Shown here one piece after another: positions 46,981 through 59,237 of a stretch of 64,000 nt of DNA. Position 1 is the first letter of the stretch; each line of letters opens with the position of its first letter. The translations under genes and the position numbers were made by a program. The notes below the pieces were generated by a model. The model was not told the DNA's origin. It saw only the letters and a list, made by a program, of their open reading frames with translations, and ran no database searches. The stretch is from NCBI GenBank assembly GCA_028571685.1, contig CM053144.1:95200171-95264170 (forward strand), read 5' to 3'. This DNA is from Heterohyrax brucei (taxonomy: Eukaryota; Chordata; Mammalia; Hyracoidea; Procaviidae).

Positions 46981-47154
46981 CTCTGAAATTGGTTTCTCAT
47001 AGACATCTTCTCCTATGGACTTCTCCTGGGCAAGGATGGCGTCTCTGTGCAGGACCCGTAGCACTTTCTCCGGCTCTGCAGACCCATAATGAGCCTCCAG
47101 AACCTCAGGTTTGGTTTTCTCTGTTTTCAGCATGTGGATCACATCTTCCCTGGC
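46981..47154 (-). CDS. FILIP1: FILIP1 internal coding exon (174 bp)
   Basis: This minus-strand exon of exactly 58 codons encodes AREDVIHMLKTEKTKPEVLE at its start and ends EKSIGEDVYEKPISE. The acceptor is CTCTACCACAG (47155-47156 is the AG) and the donor is GAG followed by GTAACA, which departs slightly from the GTRAGT consensus. It is phase 0 at both ends, so skipping it would keep the frame. The peptide is the start of the CortBP2-like domain of FILIP1. An internal Met (VIHM) could be mistaken for a start, but known FILIP1 proteins have about 90 residues upstream, carried on an exon not present in the 17 kb to the right. An open frame continues 18 codons past the donor into the intron and is not expected to be translated in the spliced message. 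Confidence 0.95.
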
Positions 47155-48718
47155 CTGTGGTAGAGAGTGCAGAAAGGTCAGAGGGTTGACAACATAAATT
47201 ACACACCAGGCTCACAAAATCAACACGGAGCTTATTGAATGCATCCCCATCTCATCAGGACTATTGGCAAATTCACTAGAGATTCTGTTCTTATTTTTTA
47301 GCAAAAGCAGATTGGCAAGCTGATCTTCTGCATCAGGTTGCTAGGAAGCAGGCAAGCAGAAAAAGGGACTGTGCTAATATTAACTCCGTAAGAATTGCTT
47401 TATCTAAACTGTAATAATTTGAGAGGAGGTAGGGGTGGCCTTGGGATACATACCTTGTTTTAGTGTAATGTGAGGTTTTCTATTTAGGCCCTCTGTGTAG
47501 TATTCAAATCTGGTTTAAAATAAATACTGCTCTCCCATTTCTAATTATAACTCCACGGGCAATTAACAAAAATAGCCTTTATTAGTGATTTCACATTTCC
47601 CATCAAGTAGCTCATTTTATACAGGATGGGAGCTCACATGGTATTGGGCTACTTCAGTTTAATGTATTCACATTGAAGATAAAGTCTCATACTTTCAATA
47701 ATCAGACTGCCAACCTAACGAGCCAGGATGGTAAGGTCAGAGTTGTTCTGTTGGTTTCTTAGCAAAACATTAGTATTTTACTGAAGCTCTCACAAGAAAA
47801 CAAAAACAAACAAACAAAAAACCCACATGATTGTATGTTTTATATCATACCAACTGTGGTCCTATTGCATAAGGCAAATACATCTGGATATATTTTGTGC
47901 TGGTGAGCAGTGATGTACTTTCTACTTATGATGCAGCTGACATTTGCTGAACTGACTCCCATCTGAACATACACTTGGAGCTGTGTTTCCACTAATGGTG
48001 ATGGGTATGAAATATCCTGACTTCATCCAGACTTTTCTAAAGAACAAACTGGTTAGAAGTGGATGTTCAGTGTGACAACAGAATAGAGTTGTCCCCTGTG
48101 TAATCCTAACTATGGGTGTGAAATTATAGACCTAGCCCATTATTCTAAGCCAGTATCCTGAGTATTCACAGTAAGACCACTACAAAGTTTGTCTTTCTTG
48201 AAGTTTCTCACTTTTATTGTTCTTCCATGGCCTTCAAATTAACCTAATTTCAGATGGCCGAATATTAATTCATTACAAGAACATCCGCCAACTGGAATTT
48301 GCAGATTTTGCCTGTTATCTACACCAAATATACATGTGCTTATTTCAAGAGAAAATGTAAAAGGTTGATTCTGAAAGAAACTAGTGGTTCAGAACTAGAG
48401 TCAGAAAAGAGTCTGAAGGAGAGGCACGAGTCTCCATGCAGGGTGGAAGACATGGACACAGGCAGTGTCAAGCTGGCCTGCACAATGCCTTTACACAAAT
48501 GAGAAGAATGTGCTCCTTTCATCCAGGAAGTACAACCCTGAGCCAGGGTGCAGTTCGATGAAGGAGTCAAGAGATGGCTGTATTTCAGTCCCTCTTCATT
48601 TCCTTTGCTAGGCATCTATATGCAGTAAGGCTCTATACGGAAGGAATCTTAAGGTATCCAAACCATCATTTGTCTTCAGGCAGGAAGTGTTTCTGTGTTC
48701 ACCATACACAGGTATGTA

Positions 48719-48880
48719 CAAACTTGCTGCCATCAAGTCAATTCCGACTTAAGGCAACCCTACAGGACAGAGTAGAACTCTATCCTCATAGGGTTTCCAA
48801 GGAGCAGCTGGTAGATTCAAACTGCCAAGCTCTTTAATTAGCAGTTAAACATTTAACCACTGTGCTAGCAGGTCTCTGAA
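48719..48880 (-). mobile_element. AfroSINE, standard form
   Basis: It has GCTGCCATCAAGTCAATTCC, AACCCTACAGGACAGAGTAG and TTTAACCACTGTGCTAGCAG. Confidence 0.92.
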
Positions 48881-49026
48881 TATGTGTAGCATCATTTAAA
48901 ATAACGTTGCTCAAACCTGACTCCATTGGAATCACCTGGGAAACTTTAACAAAAACCCTAGGCCCAGTCATATCCTAGACCAATTATATTAGGATCTCTG
49001 GAAGAAGGACCCAGGCATCAGCACTT

Positions 49027-50247
49027 AAAAAAAAAAAAACTATTGTGCTTTAAATGAAAGTCTACATTCCAAGTCAATTTGTCTTACAAAAACTTGCACA
49101 CACACTGCTATGTAACTGCAGCCGCTCTCCCCACCCTGTGACAGCACACTCTTCCCTCCCACTCAGTACTTCATGTGTCTGTTCAACCAGCTCCTGTCCC
49201 CTTCTGCTCTCACGTCTCACAGCCAGTTAGGCTCATGTAAGAGGTCTGAGAATTAAGTCCTCAAACTTAACTGCTCTAAGTGCTACACACCTCATTGCTT
49301 CACCTTCTAAGTACTCCCCTTAGGAAGCTATGCACTGATGTCAGTGCCTAGTCCACCCTTCAAAGCAATTTTGGAACTCTTTCACAAATGGCTATTGCAC
49401 TCAGTGACATTGTGGCAAGTTCGCAAACTTAATTATATAGTTTTCTGTTAAGGAGTTTCTAGCCAGTAAACAAATAATTGTATTGGAACACCTTCCCTAC
49501 TCATCTGATCTGTCCCCCAGTGACTTTTTTCTTTACCTGAAGACAAAGGAAACATTGAAAGGAAGACATTTTGATGACATTCAGGATATCAAGGGTAATA
49601 TGATGACATCTCTGATGGCCATTCGAGAAAAAGAGTTCCAAAATTGCTTTGAAGGGTGGACTAGGTGCTAGAGTCAGTGCGTAGCTCCCCAAGGGGAGTA
49701 CTTTGAAGGTGACTGTAGTGATATTCAGCAGTGGGAAGCTGGGTATGTAGCACTTTTTCTAGGATGAGTGTGTGAACGTAACTGATAGTCCTTGCATACT
49801 CAAGCCAAGAAACGTGCTCTTCGCCAATATCATTTCATCAGTCTAATCTTTGTCTTAAGAGTAGACTTTAGGAATGGTTTCTGTTCTGGGCTAATAGAGA
49901 GTCTGGAGGCCATGTCTTCTGGGGACACTCCAGTCTGTTGGACCAACAAGTTTGGTTTTTTAAATAGAGTTCAAGTTCTGTACACTCATTTTTCTCCTGC
50001 TACATCAGTATCACTATGTTGTATTCCCTGTCAGGGAAGTCACTGCTGGTGTTCGGGCACCATCTAGTTCTTCTGGTCTCACGCTGATGTAGTCTTGGGA
50101 TTATGTGACCCTTTCTGTCTTTTGGGCTCATGTTTCGCTTATGTCTTTGATGTTTTTCATTCTCTTCTGTTCCAGGTGGACTGGGACCAATCGATGGCTG
50201 CCTGTTCGCTTTTAAGACTCAGGCACCACTCACAAAAGTGGGACAGA
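49027..50247 (-). mobile_element. 5'-truncated L1 3' UTR (antisense), interrupted by a mariner derivative
   Basis: The blocks ATTGTGCTTTAAATGAAAGT, CTGTGACAGCACACTCTTCC, CTCAAGCCAAGAAACGTGCT, GGGCACCATCTAGTTCTTCT and GCTTTTAAGACTCAGGCACC are those of an elephant-type L1 3' UTR in reverse. The 557-bp insert at 49240-49796 splits it. Oddly, an A-run rather than the expected T-run lies at the left edge (49027-49040). Confidence 0.78.
49240..49796 (+). mobile_element. Fold-back mariner derivative, copy 2, TA-flanked
   Basis: It lies between TA dinucleotides (49238-49239, 49797-49798) in an L1 whose uninterrupted form would read CTCATGTACTCAAGCC. The left arm (to about 49397) and the right arm (from about 49616) are inverted copies of a mariner transposase 3' end. 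The middle, about 49460-49671, encodes a decayed transposase C-terminus (EHLPYSSDLSPSDFF, KGRHFDDIQDIKGN, EFQNCFEGWTR). The third Asp of the DD34D triad is in that motif; the first two and the DNA-binding domain are absent. Architecture is identical to 36755-37311 but in the opposite orientation. Confidence 0.85.
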
Positions 50248-50300
50248 CATCAGTACTTTTAAAGCTCCCCAGGTGGTTCAGGCTTCAGTGCTATCACTCC

Positions 50301-53131
50301 ATCCTACACTGCTAGGAGACCCATAACCAATCTTGGCAGTATTCAATCTAGCTTCCCCATCTTGGTTCAAGTGCACTTCCATTTTTTGTGTTTAGAAAGG
50401 TTTGGTCACCTTTCTCCTTTAGATCAACCTCACACCTGAGGTCAGTTGTTTGCTTTGTACAAAGGAGAAAGAGAAAAGAGTGTCCTTAATGAGGAAATGC
50501 AGGCCTGGAAATTCAGAGACCTGTAAAATTTAGAATCACATTTGAAAACAGCAACAATGAAGAGTTGGTGAGCTGGCAGTCTCAGTAACAACTGACTGTC
50601 TCTTTTCTATTTTTAAATAAGATGAAGTAAAGGCTGTTTTCTAAAGCTTCTATTTTAACATGTTATGAAGACTTGTATGGCAAACATAGAATGTACTGTC
50701 CTTTGTGTAACAAATTGAGATGTCAATTCATAGCGAAATATAAAGATTTCAAATGGTTCACTCCCCTGCTCTCTGACATATTGCAGAGGATGTCTAAGCA
50801 AGAAATAGAACAAAGCAGAACTCAAAATCTTTTTAAAAATAATATTGTATAAGCTTAGAAAGTAGACTTGGTCATATAGCAACTCGGTAGTAATAACAAT
50901 AAGCTAATAAGTGAGAGACCAAAAGAAAATGGTTTAGAATACACACACTGAAATACTGGATTTTGAGATTATGGGCTGTTGGTGTGTTCTTCTTTTTTGC
51001 TTATTTGTATTATCTAAATTTTCTAAAGTGAACATCTAATTAATTTTATAAAGAGCAAAGAAAGAATACTTCATCATTCTTATTTCACATAAATGAAACA
51101 AAGACAAATAATTTAATTGAAAGTTCTCTCTTTTACATGCGTCCTATGCTGAGAAAGCCACCTTCATCCTGGCTATAGACTAGTCTACGCACAGTGTTTC
51201 TGGGGTTTAACAGAAAGGAGAATGTAAAATCCATATTGCCAAAATGATTATTCCGTTCCCTGCTTTTAACATCATTTTCATGACTTTTTGAATTATTTCA
51301 AACATGGCAGAGATATGTTTCCATTTTATTTCTGATAATCTTCCTATTCATGTCCAGAATTACTAATAATGTACTAAATACAAGGTGGTATAAGACTTAC
51401 GGGCTTTCCTACCTAATATTTATTCTGATTAGTCACATGTTGACTAGATAGCTGAAAGAACAACAGCAGAACAATTCCCATATGGCATTTCTATAAATGA
51501 CACCCTAAGAAATAGTTTGTCCCTAATCAAGTTTCAAATAAATGGAAAATGGCTGAAATGTAAACTTCATGAAATAATTTTAAGTATATAAATTGTACTT
51601 CTGGTTAGCACAAGTTCAAATAATTCAGTGTAAGAGAAAATTAAACAAATCTTAAAGCTATCAGGTAAGTAACAATTCAAATTAAAACATGGAAATAAAA
51701 GTCACAGCATGGTATTACTAAAAAAAAATAGGAATTAATTTCCATTCCAGTTTTGCTAGGCGATTTGTGTGAATTATTAACACTGCTTTGGCTTAGTTTT
51801 ATCACCTGTAAAATGGGATCCTAATAGTTTTCTTACACAATTGTTGCTTGCATTAAATCAGATATCATTATATGAGATACCTAACACATATGAACCTGGC
51901 ACACAGTAATTGTTAAACTATTAAGACTTACTATTTTTTGTTAGGGCTCCATCATTAGGAACCTTTTTGTCCATGAGTAAAAAATGCGTTCCATAAAATA
52001 TATTCTTCCCTACTCAAATACGACATTGAAGACATACAGTTTATCTATCTAGAAATCTTATAATTTGCTTTTAAGAATATTTTTTTTTTCTAAAAGGAAG
52101 TTTTAAAGCAGAGTAGCCAATGGTCAATTCAATAAGAAGAGTCAATTTCTGATTACACAAAATGATACTCCTTCTTGAATCTAGCCATAAAGAATACAGC
52201 ATAAGAGAATAAGACTACATCTCTAAATATCCATTATAAGTACACACATTTACCTAAGTTCCTTGGGAGAGTGATTTGAAATCTAAGTTCTATATGAGTT
52301 GCTAGATCAAATGATACTTAAGGTCCTTTCCTCTTCCATAATTCTGATTCTCTAAATTTGCTTATCTTTTCACCCTGAATCTTTGCTCATAGAAATAAAC
52401 TCCACATCTTTATTATCCTTGATGTTAAATAATAAAATACAATTGTACCCATTGCTATTGAGTCAGATGAGTCCTCTTGACTATTTCTGATGCACCTTTC
52501 AAGCTCTGTTACGTCTTCCATAAAGTAAAGGAACCAAAATCACCAACAATCTCAAGTGAGAAAATGCCAGTTTTACCAAAGTAGGATAATGCTTTCCATC
52601 TTATTTCTGACAGTCTTGCTATTCATGTCCAGAACTGATTTATCTTCTATCTTCTAATCAGGGAAGCATATGAGCAACCCTATCTAAGAATTACATGCCA
52701 AAAAATTATATGCCAAAAATAAACCAGCATTTTCTCCCTCTATTTTGAATAACGCAGATACTAATAACTTGCCAGTTCTATCTGAATATTTTTATGCAAT
52801 TCTATATGGTGTATTCTTTATGATAAAATGAGAAAATGTGACTCCTGATTCTCATACATTTATCCCCTGATCTCCTAGAGTCCTGATAAAGCTAAAGTAA
52901 AGGAGTAAGAAAGTCAGATCTTATCAGCACAAGGAGAATAGGAGAGGATGCCAGAGAGTAAGACTTTGTAGATGCTTAAAGACAGAAAGTGGATGAAAAA
53001 AACAGCCACTTTCCAAAAGTTATTTAATCTCCCTGACTCAGTTTTCATGTCTCTAACAAGGGGACACCCACACCAATCTCTGTCACAAGGACTCTGTATG
53101 GCTCTAACAAGATGTGCATAATGTGCTTTAA
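50301..53131. other. SINE-poor intronic stretch (2.8 kb)
   Basis: Only a sense MIR-like block at about 51760-51935 (TTTATCACCTGTAAAATGGG, ACCTGGCACACAGTAATTGT) was recognised. The rest is unique AT-rich sequence. Confidence 0.45.
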
Positions 53132-53145
53132 AAACTCTAAAACAG

Positions 53146-54574
53146 AGAGCTTGTGGAGAAAACTGGAATTCTCCTACATTGCTGGTGGGATTGCAAAATG
53201 GTACAACCTCTTTGGAAAGCAATCTGGTGCTTCCTTAAAAAGCTGGAAATAGATATACCATTTGACCCACTAATTCTACTGCTTGAAATGTATCCTACAG
53301 AAACAAGGGCATTAACAAGAACAGATACATGCCCACAAATGTTTATTGCAGCACAGTCCACAACAGCAAAAAGATGGAATCAACTCAGATGCCCAACAAC
53401 AGAGGAATGGATAAATAAACTATGGTATATATACTCAATGGAACACTATGCAATGATAAAGAGCAATGATGATTTTAGGAAGCATCTCATAACCTGGTTT
53501 CAATTGGAAGACATTATGTTGAGTGAAAGTAGTCAGCAGTACAAGGACAAATACTGTATGAGACCCCTATGATAAGGACTTAAAAACAGACTCATGTACA
53601 GAAGAAAAGACCTTTTGACAGCTGCACGGGAGGGGAGGGGAGGAGGGAGAGAAAGGGGTGGTAATAGCTTATACATTTGATAGAAGTTTGGTTGGATGAA
53701 ATCAGTGATAGCACACATCAGAAAGAAGATCAATTTAACTGGACTTCAACATAACATGAACACTCTTCCAATCTTAACCCAATATTGCAAGGACAGAGTA
53801 GCAGGGGCAGGGGTCCAGGGACCATGCTTTCAGGGGACACCAAGACCAATTGGCATAACTAGACTATTGCCAAGAGAGTCTTCTGCACCTCATATTGGTG
53901 AGTGGCATCTAGGGTCTTAAAAGCTAGCAAGCTGCTATCCGAGGTACACCAAATGGTCCCAACTCAGCAGGAACAGATGATCACCAAGGACCAAAATGAC
54001 ATGAGGGAAAGAGAACCCAGAAGACAGAGAGACCCACGTGAGTGGGTGACTACATCAACATGTGACCAAAGGAACTAGATGATGCCTGGCCACCACCAGT
54101 GATAGCCATGATGGGGCTAACAAAGTTGCGTCTCACTGGCAACACGAGAGTAAAGAGGGGTACACTCTGAGAACTCCACTAAAAGTCCACAATTGATAGT
54201 CCAGGGGCCTTGGGATTCCCCCAGGAGCATGACCCCTAGTCCTGATGCTGCCCCTGTCCATAAATCATTACTGAGGTTAACTCCTCGGACAGGAATGGCT
54301 TGGAATTGGTGAGACAGAGTGACCATATTGTGTATGCCCTTTATGGTTCTATACATCTAGAGGATGTCGTCCTACTGGCCTCTTACTAGATGGGAGTGGA
54401 GAGGGTGGAGAAGAGGGGACAGGAGATTGTTAACAGGATGTGAAATTATAGAACAGATAGGAGGAGTGTGATGTCACCAGGTAAAGAGAGCAGTAGGAGC
54501 TGCATATAGTTGGGCAGGCAAAATTAAACCAATTGTACACTTCCACTCATTCACAATTTAAAAAAAAACAAAAC
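53146..54574 (+). mobile_element. 5'-truncated L1: ORF2 C-terminus plus complete 3' UTR
   Basis: It is flanked by the 14-bp repeat AAACTCTAAAACAG (53132-53145, 54575-54588). An open frame at 53153-53572 encodes the last ~139 codons of L1 ORF2 (MVQPLWKAIWCFLKKLEIDI, DTCPQMFIAAQSTTAKRWNQ) and stops at the natural end. The 3' UTR follows (GGGAGGGGAGGGGAGGAGGG polypurine tract near 53627, TCCGAGGTACACCAAATGGT, CCCAACTCAGCAGGAAC) and ends in an A-rich tail with AAAACAAAACAAAC. It has no RT or endonuclease domain. Confidence 0.9.
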
Positions 54575-54588
54575 AAACTCTAAAACAG

Positions 54589-56427
54589 GTATTATTTTCA
54601 GTTTAAAAAAATACATAAATATCAATGATATTTTTTGCCTTCTGGGCCAAGTCTTCATAATTCTTCAAAAGAAAATAACTTCTTTTTGTTCCAGTTGATA
54701 TTACTTCCCTCCCTAAAAATGCACTGTGTTTGAATTATACTACTTGCGATATGCTACAGATATCACACATTTCATCATTAGTATAGTTATTGCAAATGCT
54801 AATTACCAAAGAAAAAAGAAGCTATGGGAATATAATATTCTGCATTATATATCCGGAACCACGCTATTTACCCTGAGATTTATTAAGGATCTTTTAATGG
54901 CTGTAAATATAGTAACCATGAAGGGAGTAAAAATGCCTGTAAATTACTGCTATTTAAAAATAGCTTAATATTGCAAATAAATAACATTATAGCATCTGTT
55001 TAAGCATAGATTAATGAAGATTTCAATACACTTTTCACTACTTCAAATATACAATTCAATCCACATACATAAAATCCTACATGTTAGGGGAAAAAAATCA
55101 CTTGACATCTCCATTTTGAAAACCTCGTTAATTTTTCTGTAAAAGAATAAAATTCAGAATGTAGTAAGGGCTCTGTCCTTAAACATTACTATTGCCCACA
55201 GAAATTTAATCAGAACAAAGTAGTTAAAATGGTTAAATAACAGGGAGTAAAGGGTCCAGAAATGGACTTTGGAAAAGAGATGACTGTCTTCTGACTGGGG
55301 AAGAAAAAGAAGTGGGATGTGGAAAAGACTTTATAAAAATGTTCAACTATTTATGCCTGGTGATGGAGGAGGATACAGTGATACAGTTAGATTAGGGGGT
55401 AGGAACAGAGATACAGGAGTCTTTCTGGTCCTCCCTGGTTCCTCTTTGTACCAGCAGAGGAATATGGAGGCCAAGGACAAAGATGTCCTCAGAGAACTGA
55501 GATAAGACCACAGCAGGTGAAACAGTTGGCTACGTAAGGTAGACCAAGGGATTGGTTGGCTCCATATGGAACGTGTGGGGGCAGCAAAGAACCACTCTTT
55601 GAAGCCTAGGGAAGCCAGGTAAGTGTGGCTGATTCATGCTATTAAAAAAATGTCAAAGTAGGGCATTTGAGCTTTGCTGGGAGAATAGGCACCAGCCGGG
55701 AACCAGGATAAGACACTGAACAGGTGGAGCCCACACAGGTGACATAGGTTTAAAAGGGGGCTGAATTCATCCACGCATTCAGTAAATATATGTGAGCATT
55801 GACTGTGTATAATGCATTGCATTCAGCATTAGAAATACAACTTCATCTTCAGGGACCAAAATCTAGTAAGATACAGACAATTGTAAAGCATTCCAACATA
55901 ACATGATATGCCTTAGGATGCAGGAAATGTGGGTGGAGGGGCTAGAAAAATACTTGGTTTGAATTTGAGCTATGAGAGGAGGCTTCCTGAGAAGGTGATA
56001 GAAATCTCACAAAGAGTATTCTAGCCAGAGAAAGAGAGGAGGTAGACTGACAGTATTCCAGGCAGAGAGAGGACTGTATGCAAAAGCCAAACAGATTTGG
56101 ATATGTAGGATGGTGCCATATGAGATCCGAGTAATAGGCAATGGCCAAATCATGAAATGCCTCATTAGCCAAGTGAATTTGCATTTTATCATGGAACAGC
56201 AGGAAGTGCTGGAACTTTTAAAGCAGAGGCTAGTGGCATGGTCAGATTCATGTGGTGGAAAAACCATTCATCTGCTATGTTCAAGTTAGAAATTCAGAGT
56301 CAGCTGCTCTGTTGCTGGAGCCTAGGAAATGTGATTAAAATAGCTCTGCAGGGGATTCTGAAGTGTAGCCGTGTTTGGGAATGGCTGCTGTATGACAGCT
56401 CAGCACCAAAACTCCTTAAAGCATTTT
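54589..56427. other. Intronic stretch with nothing recognised
   Basis: Unique sequence between two L1 3' ends. There are no coding features beyond chance frames. Confidence 0.4.
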
Positions 56428-56435
56428 CTGTGGTA

Positions 56436-57076
56436 AAGCTGCCATCTGAGGTACACCAAATGGTCCCAACTCAGCAGGAACGGATGATCCCCAAGGACCA
56501 AAATAACATGAGGGAAAGAGAACCCAGAAGACAGAAAGACCCACATGAATGGGTGACTACATCAACATGTGACCAGAAGAACCAGATGGTGCTTGGCCAC
56601 CACCAGTGACAGCTGTGACGGGGCTCACAAAGTTGAGTCTCAATAACAACACAAGAATAAAAGGGGGTATACTCTGAGAACTCCACTGAAAGACCACAGT
56701 TGATGGTCCAGGTATCTTGGGTTTCCCCTGGAAGCATGACCCCTTGTCCTGATGCTGCCCCTGTCCATAAATCATTACTGAGGTCAGCTCCCCAGACAGG
56801 AATAGATTGGCCTTGGTGACACAGAGCAACTACATCTTGTGGCACTTTATGTTTCTATGCATCTTTGGGATGGTGTCCTACTCGCCTCTTACTAGAGGGG
56901 AGAGAGAGAGTGGAGGGGACAGGAGATTGTCAAGAGGATATGACATGTATAGAACAGATAGGAGGAGTGTGCTGTCACCGGGCAAGGAAAGCAGTAAGAG
57001 CTGCACACTGGGAGGCAAGCAAATTTAAACTGGATTGTACACTTTCACTCAATCACAATAAATAAATAAATAGTTG
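56436..57076 (+). mobile_element. 5'-truncated L1 3' UTR
   Basis: It matches 53937-54560 closely (GAGGTACACCAAATGGTCCC, CCTGATGCTGCCCCTGTCCA, AACAGATAGGAGGAGTGTG) and ends in AATAAATAAATAAA. An 8-bp CTGTGGTA lies at both edges (56428-56435, 57077-57084) as a possible target duplication. The open frames here (123-124 codons on both strands) are inside the UTR and are not genes. Confidence 0.85.
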
Positions 57077-57286
57077 CTGTGGTAGCTGAATGTTCCTGGC
57101 AGGGTCTTCTGATTCCAAGGAAATTGCTTTCCCAGGGGCCTGTCAGTATTATTATCTGTTTCTCAGCTCTATCATGGGTCCAACTGATTCTCTTTCACCA
57201 AAGAATCATGTCCACTTCAGACCTGCAGCCTAACCCGTGGGGTTCCTGAAACCTCGTTGGAAGGGCCAGCCTGTTCAGAGAAAACT

Positions 57287-57402
57287 AGGGTGACCAACTA
57301 TCCCAGTGTGTGTGAGAGTAGGGGTGAGGAGGAGAGAACTGGAGTGTTTTCAGTTTGAAAACCAGGACAGCCACCCGCAAAATGGGACAAGCTGGTCACC
57401 CT
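57287..57402. mobile_element. Small palindromic DNA transposon, TA-flanked
   Basis: The terminal inverted repeats are AGGGTGACCA (57287-57296) and TGGTCACCCT (57393-57402). Their outer bases are consistent with a TA target duplication (CTAGGG left, CCCTAAC right). The 116-bp interior (GTTTGAAAACCAGGACAG, GCAAAATGGGACAAGC) has no coding capacity. It belongs to an ancient mammalian non-autonomous family that I cannot name with certainty. Confidence 0.7.
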
Positions 57403-58319
57403 AACGCAAACAGGAGAGAGGATGTTCCAGCGTATCCCAGCACCGAGCAAGCAGGGCAGCCATAGTTAGTTTACTGCACTCAGCACTGCATTTCACTGAC
57501 AGTGTTTCCAAAAGCTGATTTTGTTTGCAGAGAAAATGCTACTATAGATTATTATGCCTGGGGACATTTTCACTAATTATTTTAACATGCAAGTTTTTAA
57601 ATGTTAAAAAAAAAAAAAAGAAAAAAAAGCCATAATGAGTAGCAAATAATGCTCACTTGTGGTGCCCACCTGGTACAAACTCTTTACCATGCTTCTAAAT
57701 TAGAGATGTGTGTAACTCCGGGAGGACAAGGGGGAATGCCAGTGAGTCTCAGGGTAAATATGCGGTATCTTTCCGGAGCACAAAGATTACTTAAAGCCTT
57801 GGGGTGGGTGCTAAGTTTACAACTTTTCCAAATATTAATACAATTTTAATATTATCTGAATGTTTAAGATGAAACAATAGGCTTATAAAATATTTACCTC
57901 AGGCAGACAGCTCTGGATGGGCTCTCAAAGAATGCCACCATTCCCTCTTCAACTGAGAGGCAACATTTCTGCTGGGAAGTTTGCGAAGTTCTGTTCCTAC
58001 CTAACGACACTGCAGTCTGTGAACAAGGCATTCCCTGCCAAGGCTGACCTTATATGGAAAGATCCATTTTGAGGAGAGAATAAATCTATTCTATACTTTG
58101 GAAAAGCCAGGATGTCACAGCTCCTAAACACTAACACATCTTTGGATTACTTAGTTCAGTACATAAATATGGTCCTATTACCGCAGGGAGCTAGAGAGTC
58201 CTAGAAAGAGGATCCCAGGACACCACTGCCTGCCCAATCTCTGGGTGCTTTCTCATCCTGGAAACTCAACTTTCTTTATCTTTTTTCATGAGGTTATTTT
58301 ACTAGTCTACATTTCTATT
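57403..58319. other. Intronic stretch with nothing recognised
   Basis: An A-rich run (57606-57627) and unique sequence. No gene. Confidence 0.4.
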
Positions 58320-58425
58320 TCCTTTTTAGGCTATGAGCTGCTCTGAAGACAAGAACTGTGTCTATGGCGCCTAAAAGAGTGCCTGTCATATGGGCAGTCA
58401 ATAAATATTTGTTAAAATAATAGTT
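58320..58425 (+). repeat. L2-type 3' end
   Basis: TGAGCTGCTCTGAAGACAAG, GAACTGTGTCTATGGCGCCT and GGCAGTCAATAAATATTTGT follow the L2 terminus pattern. Confidence 0.7.
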
Positions 58426-59091
58426 TATTTTAAGAATAAATATTTATAAAATTAAGTGCTAGAAAGTCAGAGAGGCATAAACTGGCACAGAAAGCATCAG
58501 AATAACCTAAACCACTAGTTCAAAAGATCTAAACAGTTATATTTTGTCACCCTCATTACTCTTTCATCTGACAGCTTTGTCTGCAATTTAGGAGTCACTT
58601 TGTTCTTCTTAAGCTTATTCAAAAAAGAAAATATGTAAACTGAATAAGGAAAACTAGTACATCCCACCAGAATGTCACAGCAGGAAATAGACTTTAAATC
58701 TTACAACTTGAATTATACTATTTACCCTACTTAGGGTAAAATACTAATATTATAAATGAATTGAAAGAAAAAAAGGGTATTATGATGTTATCAGCTATAA
58801 TTATAGAAATTAAACACACATTTTCTCCTGAAATTTAGATGACAAGGTTAACAGGATTAGTACTTGAACAAAATACAAGGAAAACATTCAGACATGGTCC
58901 ATTTAGGGGCCACTGGGAGTAAAAAATGTCTTCTAGTTTCTCTGGAGCAATTTCTCTTACAACCGTGTAAGCAACAGTAACCTAAAAGTCTGTATAGATT
59001 TTGTTCATTAAAACCTCTCCTGTCAAGCACTTTAGACTCAATATCATCCAAAAGAAAACATTTACTTGAGTATCAGAAAATCAAAAAAACA

Positions 59092-59237
59092 TACCCAGTG
59101 TCATCAAATTGATTCTGACTCACAGTCAGAGTAGGACTGTCCACACAGTTTCCAAGAAGCTCCTGCTGGATTCAGATTGCATATCTTTTGGTTAGCAGCT
59201 GTAGCTCTTAACCACTCTGTCACCAGGGTTTCCAGAA
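59092..59237 (-). mobile_element. AfroSINE, standard form
   Basis: It has CCAGTGTCATCAAATTGATT, TTTCCAAGAAGCTCCTGCTG and CTTAACCACTCTGTCACCAG, with a small deletion in the GACCCTATAGGAC block. Confidence 0.9.

Larger units (their letters stand above)
48893..50300 (+). repeat. MER5A (hAT-Charlie) split by an L1
   Basis: The left piece (48893-49026: TTGGAATCACCTGGGAAACT, ATTAGGATCTCTGGAAG, CCCAGGCATCAGCACTT) and the right piece (50248-50300: CATCAGTACTTTTAAAGCTC, CCCAGGTGGTTC) make one MER5A. The 11-bp CATCAGYACTT is duplicated at the L1 boundaries. Confidence 0.75.

Noticed and set aside
49483-49671. A functional mariner transposase
   Set aside because: Only about 70 C-terminal codons remain, without the DNA-binding domain or the first two catalytic Asp residues.
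53153-53572. 139-codon open frame as a host gene
   Set aside because: It is the C-terminus of L1 ORF2 in a 5'-truncated copy with target duplications and a poly(A) tail.
56238-56845. Overlapping 123-124-codon frames on both strands
   Set aside because: From 56436 onward they lie in an L1 3' UTR; frames on both strands over non-coding repeat are chance.
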